Shown in pieces: positions 1 through 9,340 of a DNA stretch of 64,000 nucleotides (position 1 is the first letter of the stretch; each line of letters opens with the position of its first letter). Below the pieces are notes generated by a model, which saw only the letters and a program-made list of their open reading frames with translations, was not told the DNA's origin and searched no databases. This DNA is from Spirosoma oryzicola. Its GTDB lineage: Bacteria; Bacteroidota; Bacteroidia; Cytophagales; Spirosomataceae. The DNA is taken from the NCBI RefSeq assembly GCF_021233055.1, contig NZ_CP089538.1, forward strand, positions 4,976,501 to 5,040,500. Reading direction: 5' to 3'. The translations under genes were made by a program, and so were the position numbers.

Positions 1-58
1 CAGAAACGCTTAAAACAAAGGCGAATACACTGGCAATGAGGTTGAATGAGATTTTCAT
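1..58 (-). CDS. Start of a secreted protein, cut by the window edge
   Basis: An ATG at bases 58-56 on the minus strand opens a frame that runs off the left edge after 19 codons. The visible residues begin MKISFNLIASVF and continue as a hydrophobic run (AFVLSVS), which looks like the front of a signal peptide with one Lys followed by a hydrophobic core. The mature part lies outside the window, so no function can be given. It would be transcribed away from the small ORF at 101-226. Confidence 0.5.
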   Translation of the reverse strand, partial: MKISFNLIASVFAFVLSVS

Positions 59-100
59 TGTGTTGAACGATTACGTTTAGAACCTTTAGCTGTCAACACA

Positions 101-226
101 ATGATGCAGTTCCGAACCGCTACCGCTCCGCTTCGTGAGCAACGGCTTATCCGAATGATAAACGGTCAGCAAGCCGTTTTAGAAGCCCTAACCAGGTATT
201 TAAAGCACGAAGTGGGGAGATTTTGA
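101..226 (+). CDS. Possible 41-residue small protein
   Basis: An ATG-to-TGA frame of 42 codons lies in the gap between the truncated secreted gene and the MFS gene. The product begins MMQFRTATAPLREQRLIRM and is basic and probably helical, with alternating Leu/Ile and Arg/Gln. Codon use (CGA, ACC, GCT, CCG) resembles the neighbouring genes. No family is recognised and no clear promoter is visible. It could be a chance ORF in a promoter region. Confidence 0.22.
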   Translation: MMQFRTATAPLREQRLIRMINGQQAVLEALTRYLKHEVGRF

Positions 227-249
227 AAACGATACACAGGACGAATAGA

Positions 250-1497
250 CTATTCTACAAAATCCAGGTCTTTACCAAACGTTTCTTCCATCTGGCTTAG
301 TGACCAGAAAGTCAGGCCGTACACAACGATCCCTACCAGAGCAGCGGCTGCCACCGCCCCAAAGGAAGGTTTTAGGGACTGAAAAATTAGCGTCATCGGG
401 ATAAGCGTTCCACGCACGACACTGGGTACCGAAGTCGTAGCCGTATTGCGGATGTTAGTGCCGTACAGCTCGGCTACCATCGTCAGAAACATAGCAATAT
501 ACCCCGTGAAAAAACCTGCCAGCAAACAGATGGTGTATATACCTCCGGCGGTCTTGATACCACCAAACAAATAAATACCGCTTAGCAGCGCACTGAAGAT
601 AATCAGCCCTGTAATGGCTTTCAGTCTGGATCGTAACCACTGGCTGACTGGCCCGCATATCAAATCACCCGCAGCGAAGCCAACGTAAATAAGCATCACG
701 CAGCGGCCAGGCTTCACCCCCTCGGCAATATCCAGTGCTTGCCCGAGTTCGTTGGCAAACGTGGCCAGAATACCCACCACAAACCAGGTCGGCATCCCCA
801 CAGCTACGCAGCGTAAATATTTAATTGTCTGTCGCCAACTACTGAAGAAATAAAGAAAATTACCCCGGCTAACGTTCTTATGCTCAACGTTCAGCCGGCT
901 GAACAAACCCGACTCGAATACACTGACCCGCATCAGCAGCAAAACGAGTCCCATGCCGCCACCAACCCAGAACGCGGATCGCCAGTTAAAATACTCGACG
1001 GTCAAGTAAGCCGCTCCGGCACCTAAATAGCCGATGCCGGCCACCAGTGATGACCCGTAACTCCTAATTTCTTTGGGCAGAATCTCCGCTACCAGCACCA
1101 TAGCCGCGCCGATCTCCCCCGACAAACCAATACCAGCCACGAACCGCAGCAACGCGTAGGTATTTACGTCGTTCACAAAGCCACAGGCAATGTTGGTTAG
1201 CGAATAGGTAAGTATGCTACCGAACAGTACCGACATCCGCCCCCGTTTATCGCCCAGCACGCCCCACAGAAAACCACCAATCACCAGCCCCGCTTGCTGA
1301 CAATTCAGGATAAACGTTCCCGCTTTCGACACATCGGCCTCTGACAAGCCGAGCGATTGCAAACTGGGTACGCGAACGATACTGAATATAACCATATCGT
1401 ACACATCGACGAAGAAGCCAAGTGCCGACACAATCACGGGCAAGGCAAACAACGGACGCAATGATACGCGGGAAGGCGTGGTCGAGAGGGTTTGCAT
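250..1497 (-). CDS. MFS transporter (paralogue 1)
   Basis: A 415-residue major facilitator protein of the inner membrane with about twelve hydrophobic segments. The MFS loop 2-3 signature is clear at about residues 79-94 (GVLGDKRGRMSVLFGS). An acidic motif in the first helix, FFVDVYD at about 29-35, recalls metabolite:proton symporters, but the substrate cannot be read from the sequence. It is closely similar along its whole length to the next gene upstream on the same strand (1742-3025), so the pair arose by tandem duplication. The start is the ATG at 1497. The 244-base gap to the paralogue and a hairpin in that gap suggest separate transcription. Confidence 0.85.
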   Translation of the reverse strand: MQTLSTTPSRVSLRPLFALPVIVSALGFFVDVYDMVIFSIVRVPSLQSLGLSEADVSKAGTFILNCQQAGLVIGGFLWGVLGDKRGRMSVLFGSILTYSLTNIACGFVNDVNTYALLRFVAGIGLSGEIGAAMVLVAEILPKEIRSYGSSLVAGIGYLGAGAAYLTVEYFNWRSAFWVGGGMGLVLLLMRVSVFESGLFSRLNVEHKNVSRGNFLYFFSSWRQTIKYLRCVAVGMPTWFVVGILATFANELGQALDIAEGVKPGRCVMLIYVGFAAGDLICGPVSQWLRSRLKAITGLIIFSALLSGIYLFGGIKTAGGIYTICLLAGFFTGYIAMFLTMVAELYGTNIRNTATTSVPSVVRGTLIPMTLIFQSLKPSFGAVAAAALVGIVVYGLTFWSLSQMEETFGKDLDFVE

Positions 1498-1622
1498 AAG
1501 TTCGTGGCAGAGCGGAAGCTATAGAAATAGACTGACTACGCGGCTTTCAATTTAATGATGGTGGCGAATGCTTAATCCCGTATGACCGATACTATGGCAA
1601 CGCTTGCCGGTTTTATGGTTGT

Positions 1623-1660
1623 TTTTGTGGTGTCAGATTTAAGGACCTGACATCGCAAAA
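1623..1660 (-). terminator. Hairpin after the second MFS gene
   Basis: Fourteen-base arms at 1623-1636 and 1647-1660 pair with two G-U wobbles around a 10-base loop. The stem has T residues on one side and A residues on the other, so it could end transcripts from either strand. It lies just downstream of the minus-strand gene ending at 1742. Confidence 0.45.
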
Positions 1661-1741
1661 CAGCCGACAGCACTCCAATTTCCATTCAGCGAATGACAAC
1701 CCACAGTTGATTAGCAAGCCTTCATAATCACCGTGCACAAA

Positions 1742-3025
1742 TTATTCTTCCAGATAATCCAGATCTTTACCGTGGGTTTCGGGTATGGTCAGGATGGCAT
1801 AAAATCCGATGATAAAGCTAATTAACCCTACAACCGCTCCGGCGTTGATTACATCAAGCGATGGTTTGAGCGCCTGATACGTCAGCGTCATCGGAATAAC
1901 CAGACCACGCACCATATTCGGCACGGTCGTAGCCGCCGTAGCGCGCAGATTAGTGCCAAACTGTTCAGCTCCGATGGTCACAAACATGGCCCAGTAGCCA
2001 ATGCCAAAGCCCATTGCCAGGCAAAGCGCATACAGCACCGTTGCGCTCTTGATGCCAAGAAACAAGTAAACGAGTCCGAAAATCAGTGCAATGGCCATCA
2101 GGAAAGAAACCGCTTTTTTACGTGATGCCAACTCCTGACTGATGAATCCACTCGCCAGATCGCCAACGGCCAGCCCAACGTAACACCACATAATGGCCAG
2201 TCCCGGCTGAATTTCTTCGGTTATGCCCATTGCTCTGCCAAACTCGTTGCTAAACGTAGCCAGAATACCAATCACAAACCAGGTTGGTAAGCCAATTCCA
2301 ATGCATCGGAGGTAGCGCCCTAACCGGTTGGCATTGGTAAAAAAGGAAAAAAAATCGCCCCGGCTGATGTCTTTTTGTTCGGACACGTCTTTGAACATTC
2401 CCGATTCGACCACACCAACGCGCAACAACAGCAAACCAATACCGAGTCCGCCACCGACGAAGAACGCCATCTGCCAGTCGAAATATTTCACCGTAAAATA
2501 CGCGACCACGGCTCCCGAAAGGCCAATTCCTGCGACGAGCGACGTACCGATAGCTCGCTTTTCTTTAGGCAAAATCTCACTCACGAGCGTAATGCCCGCT
2601 CCCAATTCCCCGGCAAGACCAATCCCGGCGACGAAGCGCATCAACGCATAATACGTGACCGGGTCCATAAACGTAACGTTCTTGATAAAACCGCAGGCAA
2701 TGTTGGCAATTGAGTACGTAATGATCGATCCGAAGAGTACCGATAATCGTCCCCGTTTATCGCCTAATACGCCCCAGAGAATTCCCCCCAGCAGCAGTCC
2801 GCCCATTTGCCAGTTAAGAATGCTGGCTCCAACGGTTGAGATCTGATCGGGCGTAAGGCCCAGGTCTTGCAAGCTCGGCACGCGAACGATGCCAAAGAGC
2901 AGCAAATCATAAATATCGACGAAATAGCCCAGAGCGGCTACGATAACCGGCAGGCTAAACAATCCGGCTTCGGTAGACTTGACGGGATCACCGGACGATT
3001 TTGGAGACAGAGTAGGAACAGCCAT
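1742..3025 (-). CDS. MFS transporter (paralogue 2)
   Basis: A 427-residue major facilitator protein, paralogous to the gene at 250-1497. The signature GVLGDKRGRLSVLFGS lies at about residues 85-100, and the first helix carries YFVDIYD in the same place as the paralogue. A longer frame reaches 3127, but its extra 34 residues have no counterpart in the paralogue, so the ATG at 3025 (MAVPTLSPKSSGD) is preferred. Substrate unknown. Retention of two copies side by side hints at different substrates or expression. The extra residues around YVMIDPVT-like loops seen in copy 2 are small insertions, not a separate domain. Confidence 0.85.
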   Translation of the reverse strand: MAVPTLSPKSSGDPVKSTEAGLFSLPVIVAALGYFVDIYDLLLFGIVRVPSLQDLGLTPDQISTVGASILNWQMGGLLLGGILWGVLGDKRGRLSVLFGSIITYSIANIACGFIKNVTFMDPVTYYALMRFVAGIGLAGELGAGITLVSEILPKEKRAIGTSLVAGIGLSGAVVAYFTVKYFDWQMAFFVGGGLGIGLLLLRVGVVESGMFKDVSEQKDISRGDFFSFFTNANRLGRYLRCIGIGLPTWFVIGILATFSNEFGRAMGITEEIQPGLAIMWCYVGLAVGDLASGFISQELASRKKAVSFLMAIALIFGLVYLFLGIKSATVLYALCLAMGFGIGYWAMFVTIGAEQFGTNLRATAATTVPNMVRGLVIPMTLTYQALKPSLDVINAGAVVGLISFIIGFYAILTIPETHGKDLDYLEE

Positions 3026-3163
3026 ACGGCAGAATAGACGAGTGAAATCAGAACAATTCTGCAATAATACGAAATGACCAAAGAAGATTAGGAATAGGGT
3101 CGTCTTTATTGGCTTCTTAGCATTCAAAATAGTCTGAACGGCAGTAGTCAGGGCAGAACCTAC

Positions 3164-4147
3164 CTATTCGTCTCTTTTCAGATCCCTATCCAAGCTCCCT
3201 GGTCCGTCAACGGGCGGCTGGATATCCCCGTTAGAAAGCGGAATAGGTACCGACTCATAAATGGGCGAAACCGACGGCACGGTATATTGTGGTTTAGGTA
3301 GCTTTTCGTACAGGGCATACGCCGTTCCCAGCGACCAAACTTTTAGAACAACACGGCCAAAAATTAAAGCTTGCTGCACCATAAACATAAGTAGAATCGT
3401 TAGCCATCCGCTCATGGTGACGGCATCGTCGATCAGGAAGTAAACGCCAAACAGCCCCGCTCCGATCAGGATAAATACCCAGTACAGACCAAACGTTTTA
3501 CCCACATTGCGAAGAACGAACCGCCCCGCCCGCCGATAGGTCCGAAAAATCCGCTGCTCGTCCTCCCGAAACAGCATGACTTTCGCGTAATCGCCGATGC
3601 ACAGCGCCAGCGTAGCGGTTAATGCGAACAGAATAAAAAACGTCAGACCGACCCAGAATAATCCCCGCTCGGTAAGCGTATCTTCCAGCGCGATGTGCAT
3701 AAGCGTTCCGAGAACGAGCCAGATACCGCCCCCAACAATAACAGACAATAAAGTAACGCCAAACAGCCGCAAAAAACGCCCAACATACTGACTACAACCT
3801 TGCCAAAATGTGCCGACATCGAACCGCTCCCCTACCTGCGCGAATCGAAGTAAAATTCCACCGGCGACAAACACGCTCAGAAAGATATACAGCGCGCCCA
3901 GCCAGCGACCAACGCTGAACAACGGACTGATTACCCGACCACTACGGTGCATAAAGTCCGAGTAAACCGTATAATCGAATCCATTAAGCAGATCTAGAAA
4001 CGCCAGCGAGTTTTGATCTTCAACCTTCAACGTGTTGTAGAACGGCAAAGCTACCAGCAGGCCAAGCACCAGCGTGATTCCATAAAGAAGCCACAGGAGT
4101 CGCTGCGAGCCCAGCGTTTGACGAAGCGTAACAGCCAGCGTGTTCAT
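3164..4147 (-). CDS. Unknown multi-pass membrane protein next to nuoB
   Basis: A 327-residue protein with several hydrophobic segments: about residues 17-36, 80-100, 125-150, 165-185 and 215-240, with a further one near 250-270. The C-terminal 45 residues are hydrophilic and proline-rich. No family is recognised with confidence. Its ATG lies two bases after the nuoB stop, so the two genes are almost certainly cotranscribed. That spacing recurs in real operons but does not prove a role in complex I. It could be a general membrane protein riding in the same transcript. Confidence 0.7.
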   Translation of the reverse strand: MNTLAVTLRQTLGSQRLLWLLYGITLVLGLLVALPFYNTLKVEDQNSLAFLDLLNGFDYTVYSDFMHRSGRVISPLFSVGRWLGALYIFLSVFVAGGILLRFAQVGERFDVGTFWQGCSQYVGRFLRLFGVTLLSVIVGGGIWLVLGTLMHIALEDTLTERGLFWVGLTFFILFALTATLALCIGDYAKVMLFREDEQRIFRTYRRAGRFVLRNVGKTFGLYWVFILIGAGLFGVYFLIDDAVTMSGWLTILLMFMVQQALIFGRVVLKVWSLGTAYALYEKLPKPQYTVPSVSPIYESVPIPLSNGDIQPPVDGPGSLDRDLKRDE

Positions 4148-4149
4148 CG

Positions 4150-4719
4150 TTATGAACGGGTTGAAAGATCGTCAAAATGCGTTGGTTCCTGCACTTGCAA
4201 AGTAGCCGGTTGCTGACCAGAATCGTTTTTCCCAAGCAGCGGGTGTTCGGTTCTGATTTTTTCCTGCAATTTTAAAAAGCCGTCGATCAGTGCTTCTGGA
4301 CGGGGCGGACAACCGGGCACGTACACATCTACCGGGATGATCCGATCTACGCCCTTTACGACGTGGTAACCATGCTGCCAGTAAGGCCCACCACAGTTGG
4401 AACACGATCCCATCGAAATGACGTAGCGTGGTTCGGGCATCTGCTCGTACAGTCGCCGGATGCGGTCGGCCATTTTATACGTCACCGTTCCCGACACAAT
4501 CATAATGTCGGACTGGCGGGGGGAAGGGCGCGGAAAAATACCAAAACGGTCGAGATCGTAATTGGCGGCAAAAGCCTGCATCATTTCGATGGCGCAACAG
4601 GCCAGACCAAAGCTCATGGGCCAGAGCGATTTCTCCCGCGACCAGTTAAGCAGGTCCTCCGAATGCATCATAATGACACTCGCTTCGCCAGATTTATTTG
4701 ATTGTGAAGTAGCTGACAT
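4150..4719 (-). CDS. nuoB: NADH-quinone oxidoreductase subunit B
   Basis: A 189-residue NuoB, the complex I subunit that holds the terminal iron-sulfur cluster N2 and passes electrons to quinone at the membrane-arm interface. The cluster ligands are visible: the paired cysteines of LACCAIEMM, the cysteine of [11 protein letters not shown], and the one in PGCPPRPEA. The start is the ATG at 4719. In most bacteria nuoB directly follows nuoA; here a 187-codon gene of unknown function lies between them. No nuoC-N genes are present in the window, so the other subunits must be encoded elsewhere. Confidence 0.96.
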   Translation of the reverse strand: MSATSQSNKSGEASVIMMHSEDLLNWSREKSLWPMSFGLACCAIEMMQAFAANYDLDRFGIFPRPSPRQSDIMIVSGTVTYKMADRIRRLYEQMPEPRYVISMGSCSNCGGPYWQHGYHVVKGVDRIIPVDVYVPGCPPRPEALIDGFLKLQEKIRTEHPLLGKNDSGQQPATLQVQEPTHFDDLSTRS

Positions 4720-4775
4720 TGTCTTACGTCGATTCTTTGATCAGTCGTTCGGCAAGTAAACGCTTACTCACCGAG

Positions 4776-5339
4776 TTACTTGTTGACTCTACCGGGCAGC
4801 GGATTTCGCGCGTTCTGCTGATAATGAATACTGAATGGTTCCAGCTGCCGCTGTAAGTTAATCGCGGGATTCGAGGAATCAAGCGGTCGGATCACGCGTC
4901 TCGACAAATTAACGAGGACACCGCTTAGAATCAAACCTGTGGTAGCCCCTCCTACCGAAGCCATCGTAAGCGTGACAATGTAGGTGATGGGGTTGCCGGT
5001 CCGCTTTTTCTGCAACGACTCATTAGCCACCAAAGCCGCTACCGCAGAACCCACGATAGCGCCCGTAATCCGCCAGGCCGCTTTGTTGGTTCGCCGGACA
5101 ACCACTTTACGAATCGCCGTCAGTGGAATCCACTCATCTTGTTGATAATACCTTGGGCTTGTGTACGCGATACGAAGATGGGTGTCCGTCACTTCGTCCA
5201 GGATGCCACGAAGGCGAATACCCTCTTTGGTGACAACTCGAACGCGGTATTCCTTAACAGCCGGTTTCTGGGCCACCGCCGGGAACGCCAGCGTTAGTCC
5301 TGTAATCAGGATCAGATAACGGAGCCGGAGTAGCGTCAA
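4776..5339 (-). CDS. Unknown exported protein between nuoA and nuoB
   Basis: A 187-residue protein with an N-terminal signal-like segment ([19 protein letters not shown], about residues 6-24). A beta-rich, Sm/RNA-chaperone-like looking region follows at about 30-85, and then two hydrophobic, glycine-containing stretches near 92-105 and 122-142 that could be membrane segments. No family is recognised. There is no ATG near the front. The best start is a TTG at 5339-5337 that overlaps the nuoA stop codon (TTGA), which implies translational coupling to nuoA. Its fixed place inside a respiratory cluster suggests a membrane or assembly role, but this is inference only. Confidence 0.65.
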   Translation of the reverse strand: MTLLRLRYLILITGLTLAFPAVAQKPAVKEYRVRVVTKEGIRLRGILDEVTDTHLRIAYTSPRYYQQDEWIPLTAIRKVVVRRTNKAAWRITGAIVGSAVAALVANESLQKKRTGNPITYIVTLTMASVGGATTGLILSGVLVNLSRRVIRPLDSSNPAINLQRQLEPFSIHYQQNARNPLPGRVNK

Positions 5340-5803
5340 CGTTTATAACGATCATTTACTTTCTGATACAAATCGGCGGGCACTTTCGTTTCGATTGTCG
5401 GAATTTTAGGCTGTGGTTTCACCCAGTCCAGGTACCCTTTGGCCCACACATACGCCAATCCAAGGGCGAGAATAACGACAAACAAGGTAGCCTCAGCCAA
5501 TGCAAACCACCCCCAAAGTCCGCCGGTAGCTTTGATCAGTGACGCCTGACCGAAAACAGTAGACCACGGAAACAGGAATACCAACTCTACATCGAACAGC
5601 ACGAATATCAAGGCTACGACGTAGAACCGGATATTAAACTGAACATTGGCGTTGCCAACTGGCTCTTCTCCCGACTCGTAGGTGCTGTTTTTCTCAACAT
5701 TCGGACGATTCGGGCGCAACAGGCTCGCACCAAACAGGACGATGCCGATAAAAGCGAACGCAGCCAGAATAAACAACAGCAAGATACCGAAGTCGGAGAG
5801 CAT
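5336..5803 (-). CDS. nuoA: NADH-quinone oxidoreductase subunit A
   Basis: A 155-residue NuoA, a small membrane subunit of complex I at the junction of the peripheral and membrane arms. Three hydrophobic helices are visible: near residues 5-30, 60-85 and 95-118. The conserved loop includes [20 protein letters not shown] and the acidic segment [14 protein letters not shown] in the second helix, both diagnostic of NuoA. The C-terminal tail is longer than the usual 120-130 residues and is charged. The start is the ATG at 5803. It opens the cluster nuoA, unknown gene, nuoB, unknown membrane gene. Confidence 0.95.
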   Translation of the reverse strand: MLSDFGILLLFILAAFAFIGIVLFGASLLRPNRPNVEKNSTYESGEEPVGNANVQFNIRFYVVALIFVLFDVELVFLFPWSTVFGQASLIKATGGLWGWFALAEATLFVVILALGLAYVWAKGYLDWVKPQPKIPTIETKVPADLYQKVNDRYKR

Positions 5804-5879
5804 AGCGTGCTGGTAGTTTTCGGTTTACAGATTATAACGTACCGTCCTCGAACGGATTAGCCCGCCGTAAACGACGAAC

Positions 5880-6491
5880 TTACTTCTTCTTTTTCTTTGG
5901 ATACAGGTTGTAGACCAGCGACGCCTGAAACACCCGGTTCTGATAGGTTGCCGTTGCTTCGGGCGACACATTCGTCACACCGTAGATGTAGCGAACATGG
6001 AGACTGAACTTGTCAAGCATATCCAGAAAATCGTAGTGCGCTCCCAGAACCACGCCAAGATCGTTGTTTCTTCCTGGCCCATTTGCTGAACCGGAGTTAA
6101 GTGCGTAGCTAAATTCAGGACCCGCCTGTATGGTCAGCCCTTCCGTCGGAATGTAGCCAAACAGCAACGGTACACTTACGTACGTGTATGTGTTGTTGAT
6201 AGTTTGTCGTGTTCCGTCCGCCTGCACGGCCTGAAATGCGCCCCCTTTGATGTTAAGCAGGGCTTCAGGCTGCAAAACAAGCCGGTGATACCGGTAGCGA
6301 TACATGACGCCGATGTGCGGATCCAGATTCTGCTTGGGTATGTTAGCACTGGTACCCGAAAGGCGTAAACGCGTCAGGCTACCACCTACTTTTAGCCCAA
6401 AATGACCACCAACGGGGTTATTACTTTGCGCCCGTACCAAGAAAGACGAGCTAATTAAAAACGTAAGAAGTATTAGTCGGGAAACCTGCAT
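5880..6491 (-). CDS. Outer-membrane beta-barrel protein, PorT-like
   Basis: A 203-residue exported protein with a signal peptide (MQVSRLILLTFLISSSFLVRAQS). A series of amphipathic beta strands follows, including GGHFGLKVGGSLTRL, VMYRYRYHRLVLQPEALL and SLHVRYIYGVTNV. This matches the small outer-membrane barrels annotated as PorT-family in Bacteroidota. The C-terminus ends in a lysine run (KKKKK), which is unusual for a barrel whose last strand normally ends near an aromatic residue; the final strand probably ends at about residue 197. Its exact role is unknown. It lies 76 bases upstream of nuoA and may or may not share its transcript. Confidence 0.8.
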   Translation of the reverse strand: MQVSRLILLTFLISSSFLVRAQSNNPVGGHFGLKVGGSLTRLRLSGTSANIPKQNLDPHIGVMYRYRYHRLVLQPEALLNIKGGAFQAVQADGTRQTINNTYTYVSVPLLFGYIPTEGLTIQAGPEFSYALNSGSANGPGRNNDLGVVLGAHYDFLDMLDKFSLHVRYIYGVTNVSPEATATYQNRVFQASLVYNLYPKKKKK

Positions 6492-6603
6492 ACAAACTGA
6501 AGGAAGTGGACCTTCCCATAACGGCTGATTATCCGAAAACGTCGGACCGCCGACAAAATTGGCAAAAAAAGTTAAGATATCCCCCTAATTGCCAGCGTGG
6601 ACT

Positions 6604-7164
6604 TTAATTCAGACGCGGATCAACCGGATAATGCGCAATGGATTTGAATTCGCCCCCCATCCGCTTGAGCACTCCCCGCCAAAACTGATCAGCAGGCGTT
6701 TCGAACAGGAAGGTAGCATCGGCCCGAGTTACGATCCACGCTTTCTGATCCATTTCGCTCGCCAGTTGCCCGGCATCCCAGCCCGAGTAGCCGATAAAAA
6801 ACCGAATATCGCGTTCGGTAAGCGTACCGACATTCACGGCTTGTTTAACCTGATCAAAATCCCCGCTCCAGAATAATCCGTTGGTTACACGGATGGAGCC
6901 ATCAATCAAATCCGGGCGACGATGGATAAAGTGAAGCGTATTTTGCTGCACAGGCCCCCCAATAAATAATCCCGACGAAGAATATACATCGTCAATGACA
7001 TCGCTTAGCTGTAAATCCGTCGTCTGATTTAAAATTAAACCAAACGTACCAGCTGGACTATGTTCACAGACCAGCACGACGCTACGGTCAAAGTTCGTGT
7101 CGCCCATAAACGGTTCGGCAATCAATAAGCTGCCATTTGTGACGGGTAGCGTATTGGTATTCAT
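6604..7164 (-). CDS. YqgE/AlgH family protein
   Basis: A 186-residue protein of the YqgE/AlgH family. The conserved front is easy to see: GSLLIAEPFMGDTNFDRSVV, then CEHSPAGTFGLILNQ, then GGPVQQNTLHFIHRRPD and FIGYSGWDAGQLASEM. This order is typical of the full-length family. The biochemical role of the family is not settled; structures show a compact single-domain fold. The longest frame begins at a TTG (7173), but the ATG at 7164 (MNTNTLPVTNG) is the better start. It has no signal peptide, so it should be cytoplasmic. Confidence 0.9.
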   Translation of the reverse strand: MNTNTLPVTNGSLLIAEPFMGDTNFDRSVVLVCEHSPAGTFGLILNQTTDLQLSDVIDDVYSSSGLFIGGPVQQNTLHFIHRRPDLIDGSIRVTNGLFWSGDFDQVKQAVNVGTLTERDIRFFIGYSGWDAGQLASEMDQKAWIVTRADATFLFETPADQFWRGVLKRMGGEFKSIAHYPVDPRLN

Positions 7165-7305
7165 GTTTTTCAAAACGTTAAAGAGTGGTAGGTTAAAAAC
7201 GTTATAGACTAGACGATGTTACCAAAATGATGCCGAAAATTAGCTTTCTGACCTGCAAGTATTTTTTTTACGGATAGGAAATATACATGAACATACGAAT
7301 TATAC

Positions 7306-7899
7306 TCATGATTGAAAAGTCAGCCGCACCTTTCGTCCCGAAATTCGCTCCAACAACGGCTTAAGTATCCGGTCTGCATTTTGGCGCGTCTGATCTAAAA
7401 TTCCTCCGCTCAGCGCCGACTGGCGAATTTGTCGCTCGGCTTCTTTGTAGGCGTCACTGACCAGCTGCGATTGGTCGAGAAACGAAAAGCGTGTATCGTA
7501 CACCCGCGAGCGGTCGTGATTAATTTTCCAACTGCACAGTTCGGGTTTAGGCAATTGTATGATAATCGAATCACCCGCTGTCTGAATATCCTCCGCTTTG
7601 ATTCTGGTCAGGTCAACGCAGCCCGTAGCCTGCCCTTCAACGATCAACACAGCATTGGCATTTGGGAGAAACGTGTTGACCTGCTCGTGTTCAACGATAT
7701 CCTTGAAGGTGTAGCTAACTAATTCCAATTTACCCAGCGCTGTTACCTCTTTCAGAACAGCCCGCTGGGTCGTCACATCCCCCCGCCGAAAACGACTCAT
7801 CATATCGCTTCCCCGAATCTGTTCCCAGATAGCGATCAGGCCCGCGACCAGAATGGCAATGAGAAATAACCGAAGCAACGTATTCAACAATCGAGACAT
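7306..7899 (-). CDS. DUF4230 domain protein
   Basis: A 197-residue protein with one N-terminal membrane helix (about residues 7-25, LLRLFLIAILVAGLIAIWE) and a soluble domain facing the periplasm. The domain contains the pattern ATGCVDLTRI followed by IIIQLPKPEL and a C-terminal basic helix with ILKPLLERISGRKVRLTF. This agrees with DUF4230 proteins, which are of unknown function and common in Bacteroidota and Firmicutes. It lies downstream of hemA but is separated from it by a strong hairpin, so it is probably transcribed on its own. Confidence 0.8.
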   Translation of the reverse strand: MSRLLNTLLRLFLIAILVAGLIAIWEQIRGSDMMSRFRRGDVTTQRAVLKEVTALGKLELVSYTFKDIVEHEQVNTFLPNANAVLIVEGQATGCVDLTRIKAEDIQTAGDSIIIQLPKPELCSWKINHDRSRVYDTRFSFLDQSQLVSDAYKEAERQIRQSALSGGILDQTRQNADRILKPLLERISGRKVRLTFQS

Positions 7900-7975
7900 A
7901 GATCAGAGCGTAAAAGCGCGTGCCGTACGAGTAACTCGCATCAATTTACCTGCCAGTATGCCGCCTAAAAACAGC

Positions 7976-8009
7976 AAAACTCCCAAATCAATAACGATTT
8001 GGGAGTTTT
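7976..8009 (-). terminator. Terminator after hemA
   Basis: Perfect 14-base arms (7976-7989 and 7996-8009) enclose a 6-base loop. The outer ends are four A and four T, so both strands end in a T run. It stands 20 bases past the hemA stop codon at 8030. Confidence 0.85.
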
Positions 8010-8029
8010 ATCAGTATTTGTGGGGTCGA

Positions 8030-9307
8030 TCAATGTTTGTACTCGTCCACGGATTGTTTTTCCAGATCGAACAAATCGTTCAGCACATCGATCAACGTTT
8101 CGGCTTCTCCCCGCTTGCAGGCAGCCTTGAGTTGAAGAACAGGCAGCTTAATGATTTTTTGCATGATACCCCGCGTGATCTTGTCTACTTTTTCGGACTC
8201 GTCGGGCGTCAGATGCTTCAAGTGCCGGGCGATTTCGTCTTTGCGAATCTGCTCCAGCGCATTTTTCAATTTATTGATGGTTGGCGACACAACCATTTCC
8301 TTTGTCCAGTCCCCAAATTCGGCAACGGCCTGCCCGATAATGGCTTCGACCTGCGGAATTGCCGCCAACCGCTGATTCAGCGCTTCGTCGGCCCGGTTCC
8401 GGATGTGGTCAATGTTATAAGCCAGTACACCCGGAATCTGCTCGACAGCAGCGTCTACGCTACGGGGTACGGATAGATCAATGAAATACTTGTACGTTAA
8501 AACGTTTAGCCCTTGTAAAAATGCTGGCGTAATAAGCGGCTCATCGCGCATAACGGACGAGATAATGACATCAGCCCGGCTAATTTCGTCCATCAGGTTC
8601 GCAAAATCCGCCACTCGAAATCCGTATTTCTGAGCCAGCGCTTCGGCTTTCGCCTGGGTCCGGTTGCAAAGGGTGATGTTCTTCATGTTTCTGGATTCCA
8701 GATTCATGCAAACATCAGCACCGATTTCACCTAACCCGATGACTAACACGTTAGGGTTCTGGTTTTCGCCGACCAGTTCGTCAATCAAATCAACGGCTGC
8801 GTAGGAAACCGAAGCGGCTCCATCGCGAAAAGCCGTCTCCTGAGCAACCCGTTTGTTGGTGAAGAAGATGGTATGCATCAGGCGGTGCAGGAACGGCCCT
8901 GCCATGTCAAGATCAGCCGACCATTGGTACGACTGCTTTACCTGATTTGGAATCTGCATATCGCCAACTACCTGCGAGTGCAGCCCTACGCATACCTCAA
9001 ACAAATGCAGAACGGCATCCGAATGCGCAGCGTAAAACTGGAAATAAGGCAAATACTGATCCGTATCCGTTAAGCCTTTCTCAATCAGCAACAGCCGGGC
9101 GATTTCAGCGTTAAGATCCTGCTCAAACGCGTAATACACTTCCGTACGGTTGCAAGTCGAGACAACAAGCAAATCGGATAATCCGAAAAAATCGCGCAGC
9201 CGAAGCATTAGCCGCTTTGCTTCTTCTTCGTTAAGTGCAATTAGCTCCCGCACCCATAAAGGAGCCGTTTTGTGGGATAAACTAATTGATTTGAAAGTAT
9301 CTAACAT
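8030..9307 (-). CDS. hemA: Glutamyl-tRNA reductase
   Basis: A 425-residue HemA, which reduces the glutamate on glutamyl-tRNA(Glu) to glutamate-1-semialdehyde with NADPH, the first step of C5 tetrapyrrole synthesis. The catalytic cysteine is Cys52 in STCNRTEVYY. The NADPH fold is marked by VLVIGLGEIG near residues 186-195. A C-terminal helical dimerisation domain (about 310-420) is present, so the protein is full length. The start is the ATG at 9307. No other haem genes are nearby. A minus-strand -7 box lies at 9341-9348. Confidence 0.95.
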   Translation of the reverse strand: MLDTFKSISLSHKTAPLWVRELIALNEEEAKRLMLRLRDFFGLSDLLVVSTCNRTEVYYAFEQDLNAEIARLLLIEKGLTDTDQYLPYFQFYAAHSDAVLHLFEVCVGLHSQVVGDMQIPNQVKQSYQWSADLDMAGPFLHRLMHTIFFTNKRVAQETAFRDGAASVSYAAVDLIDELVGENQNPNVLVIGLGEIGADVCMNLESRNMKNITLCNRTQAKAEALAQKYGFRVADFANLMDEISRADVIISSVMRDEPLITPAFLQGLNVLTYKYFIDLSVPRSVDAAVEQIPGVLAYNIDHIRNRADEALNQRLAAIPQVEAIIGQAVAEFGDWTKEMVVSPTINKLKNALEQIRKDEIARHLKHLTPDESEKVDKITRGIMQKIIKLPVLQLKAACKRGEAETLIDVLNDLFDLEKQSVDEYKH

Positions 9308-9340
9308 TGTCGCGAATCACACTAATGGCGTTAGCCAGCA

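Noticed and set aside
7853..8476. 207-codon plus-strand frame across the hemA 3' end
   Set aside because: It crosses the terminator hairpin and is antisense to hemA.
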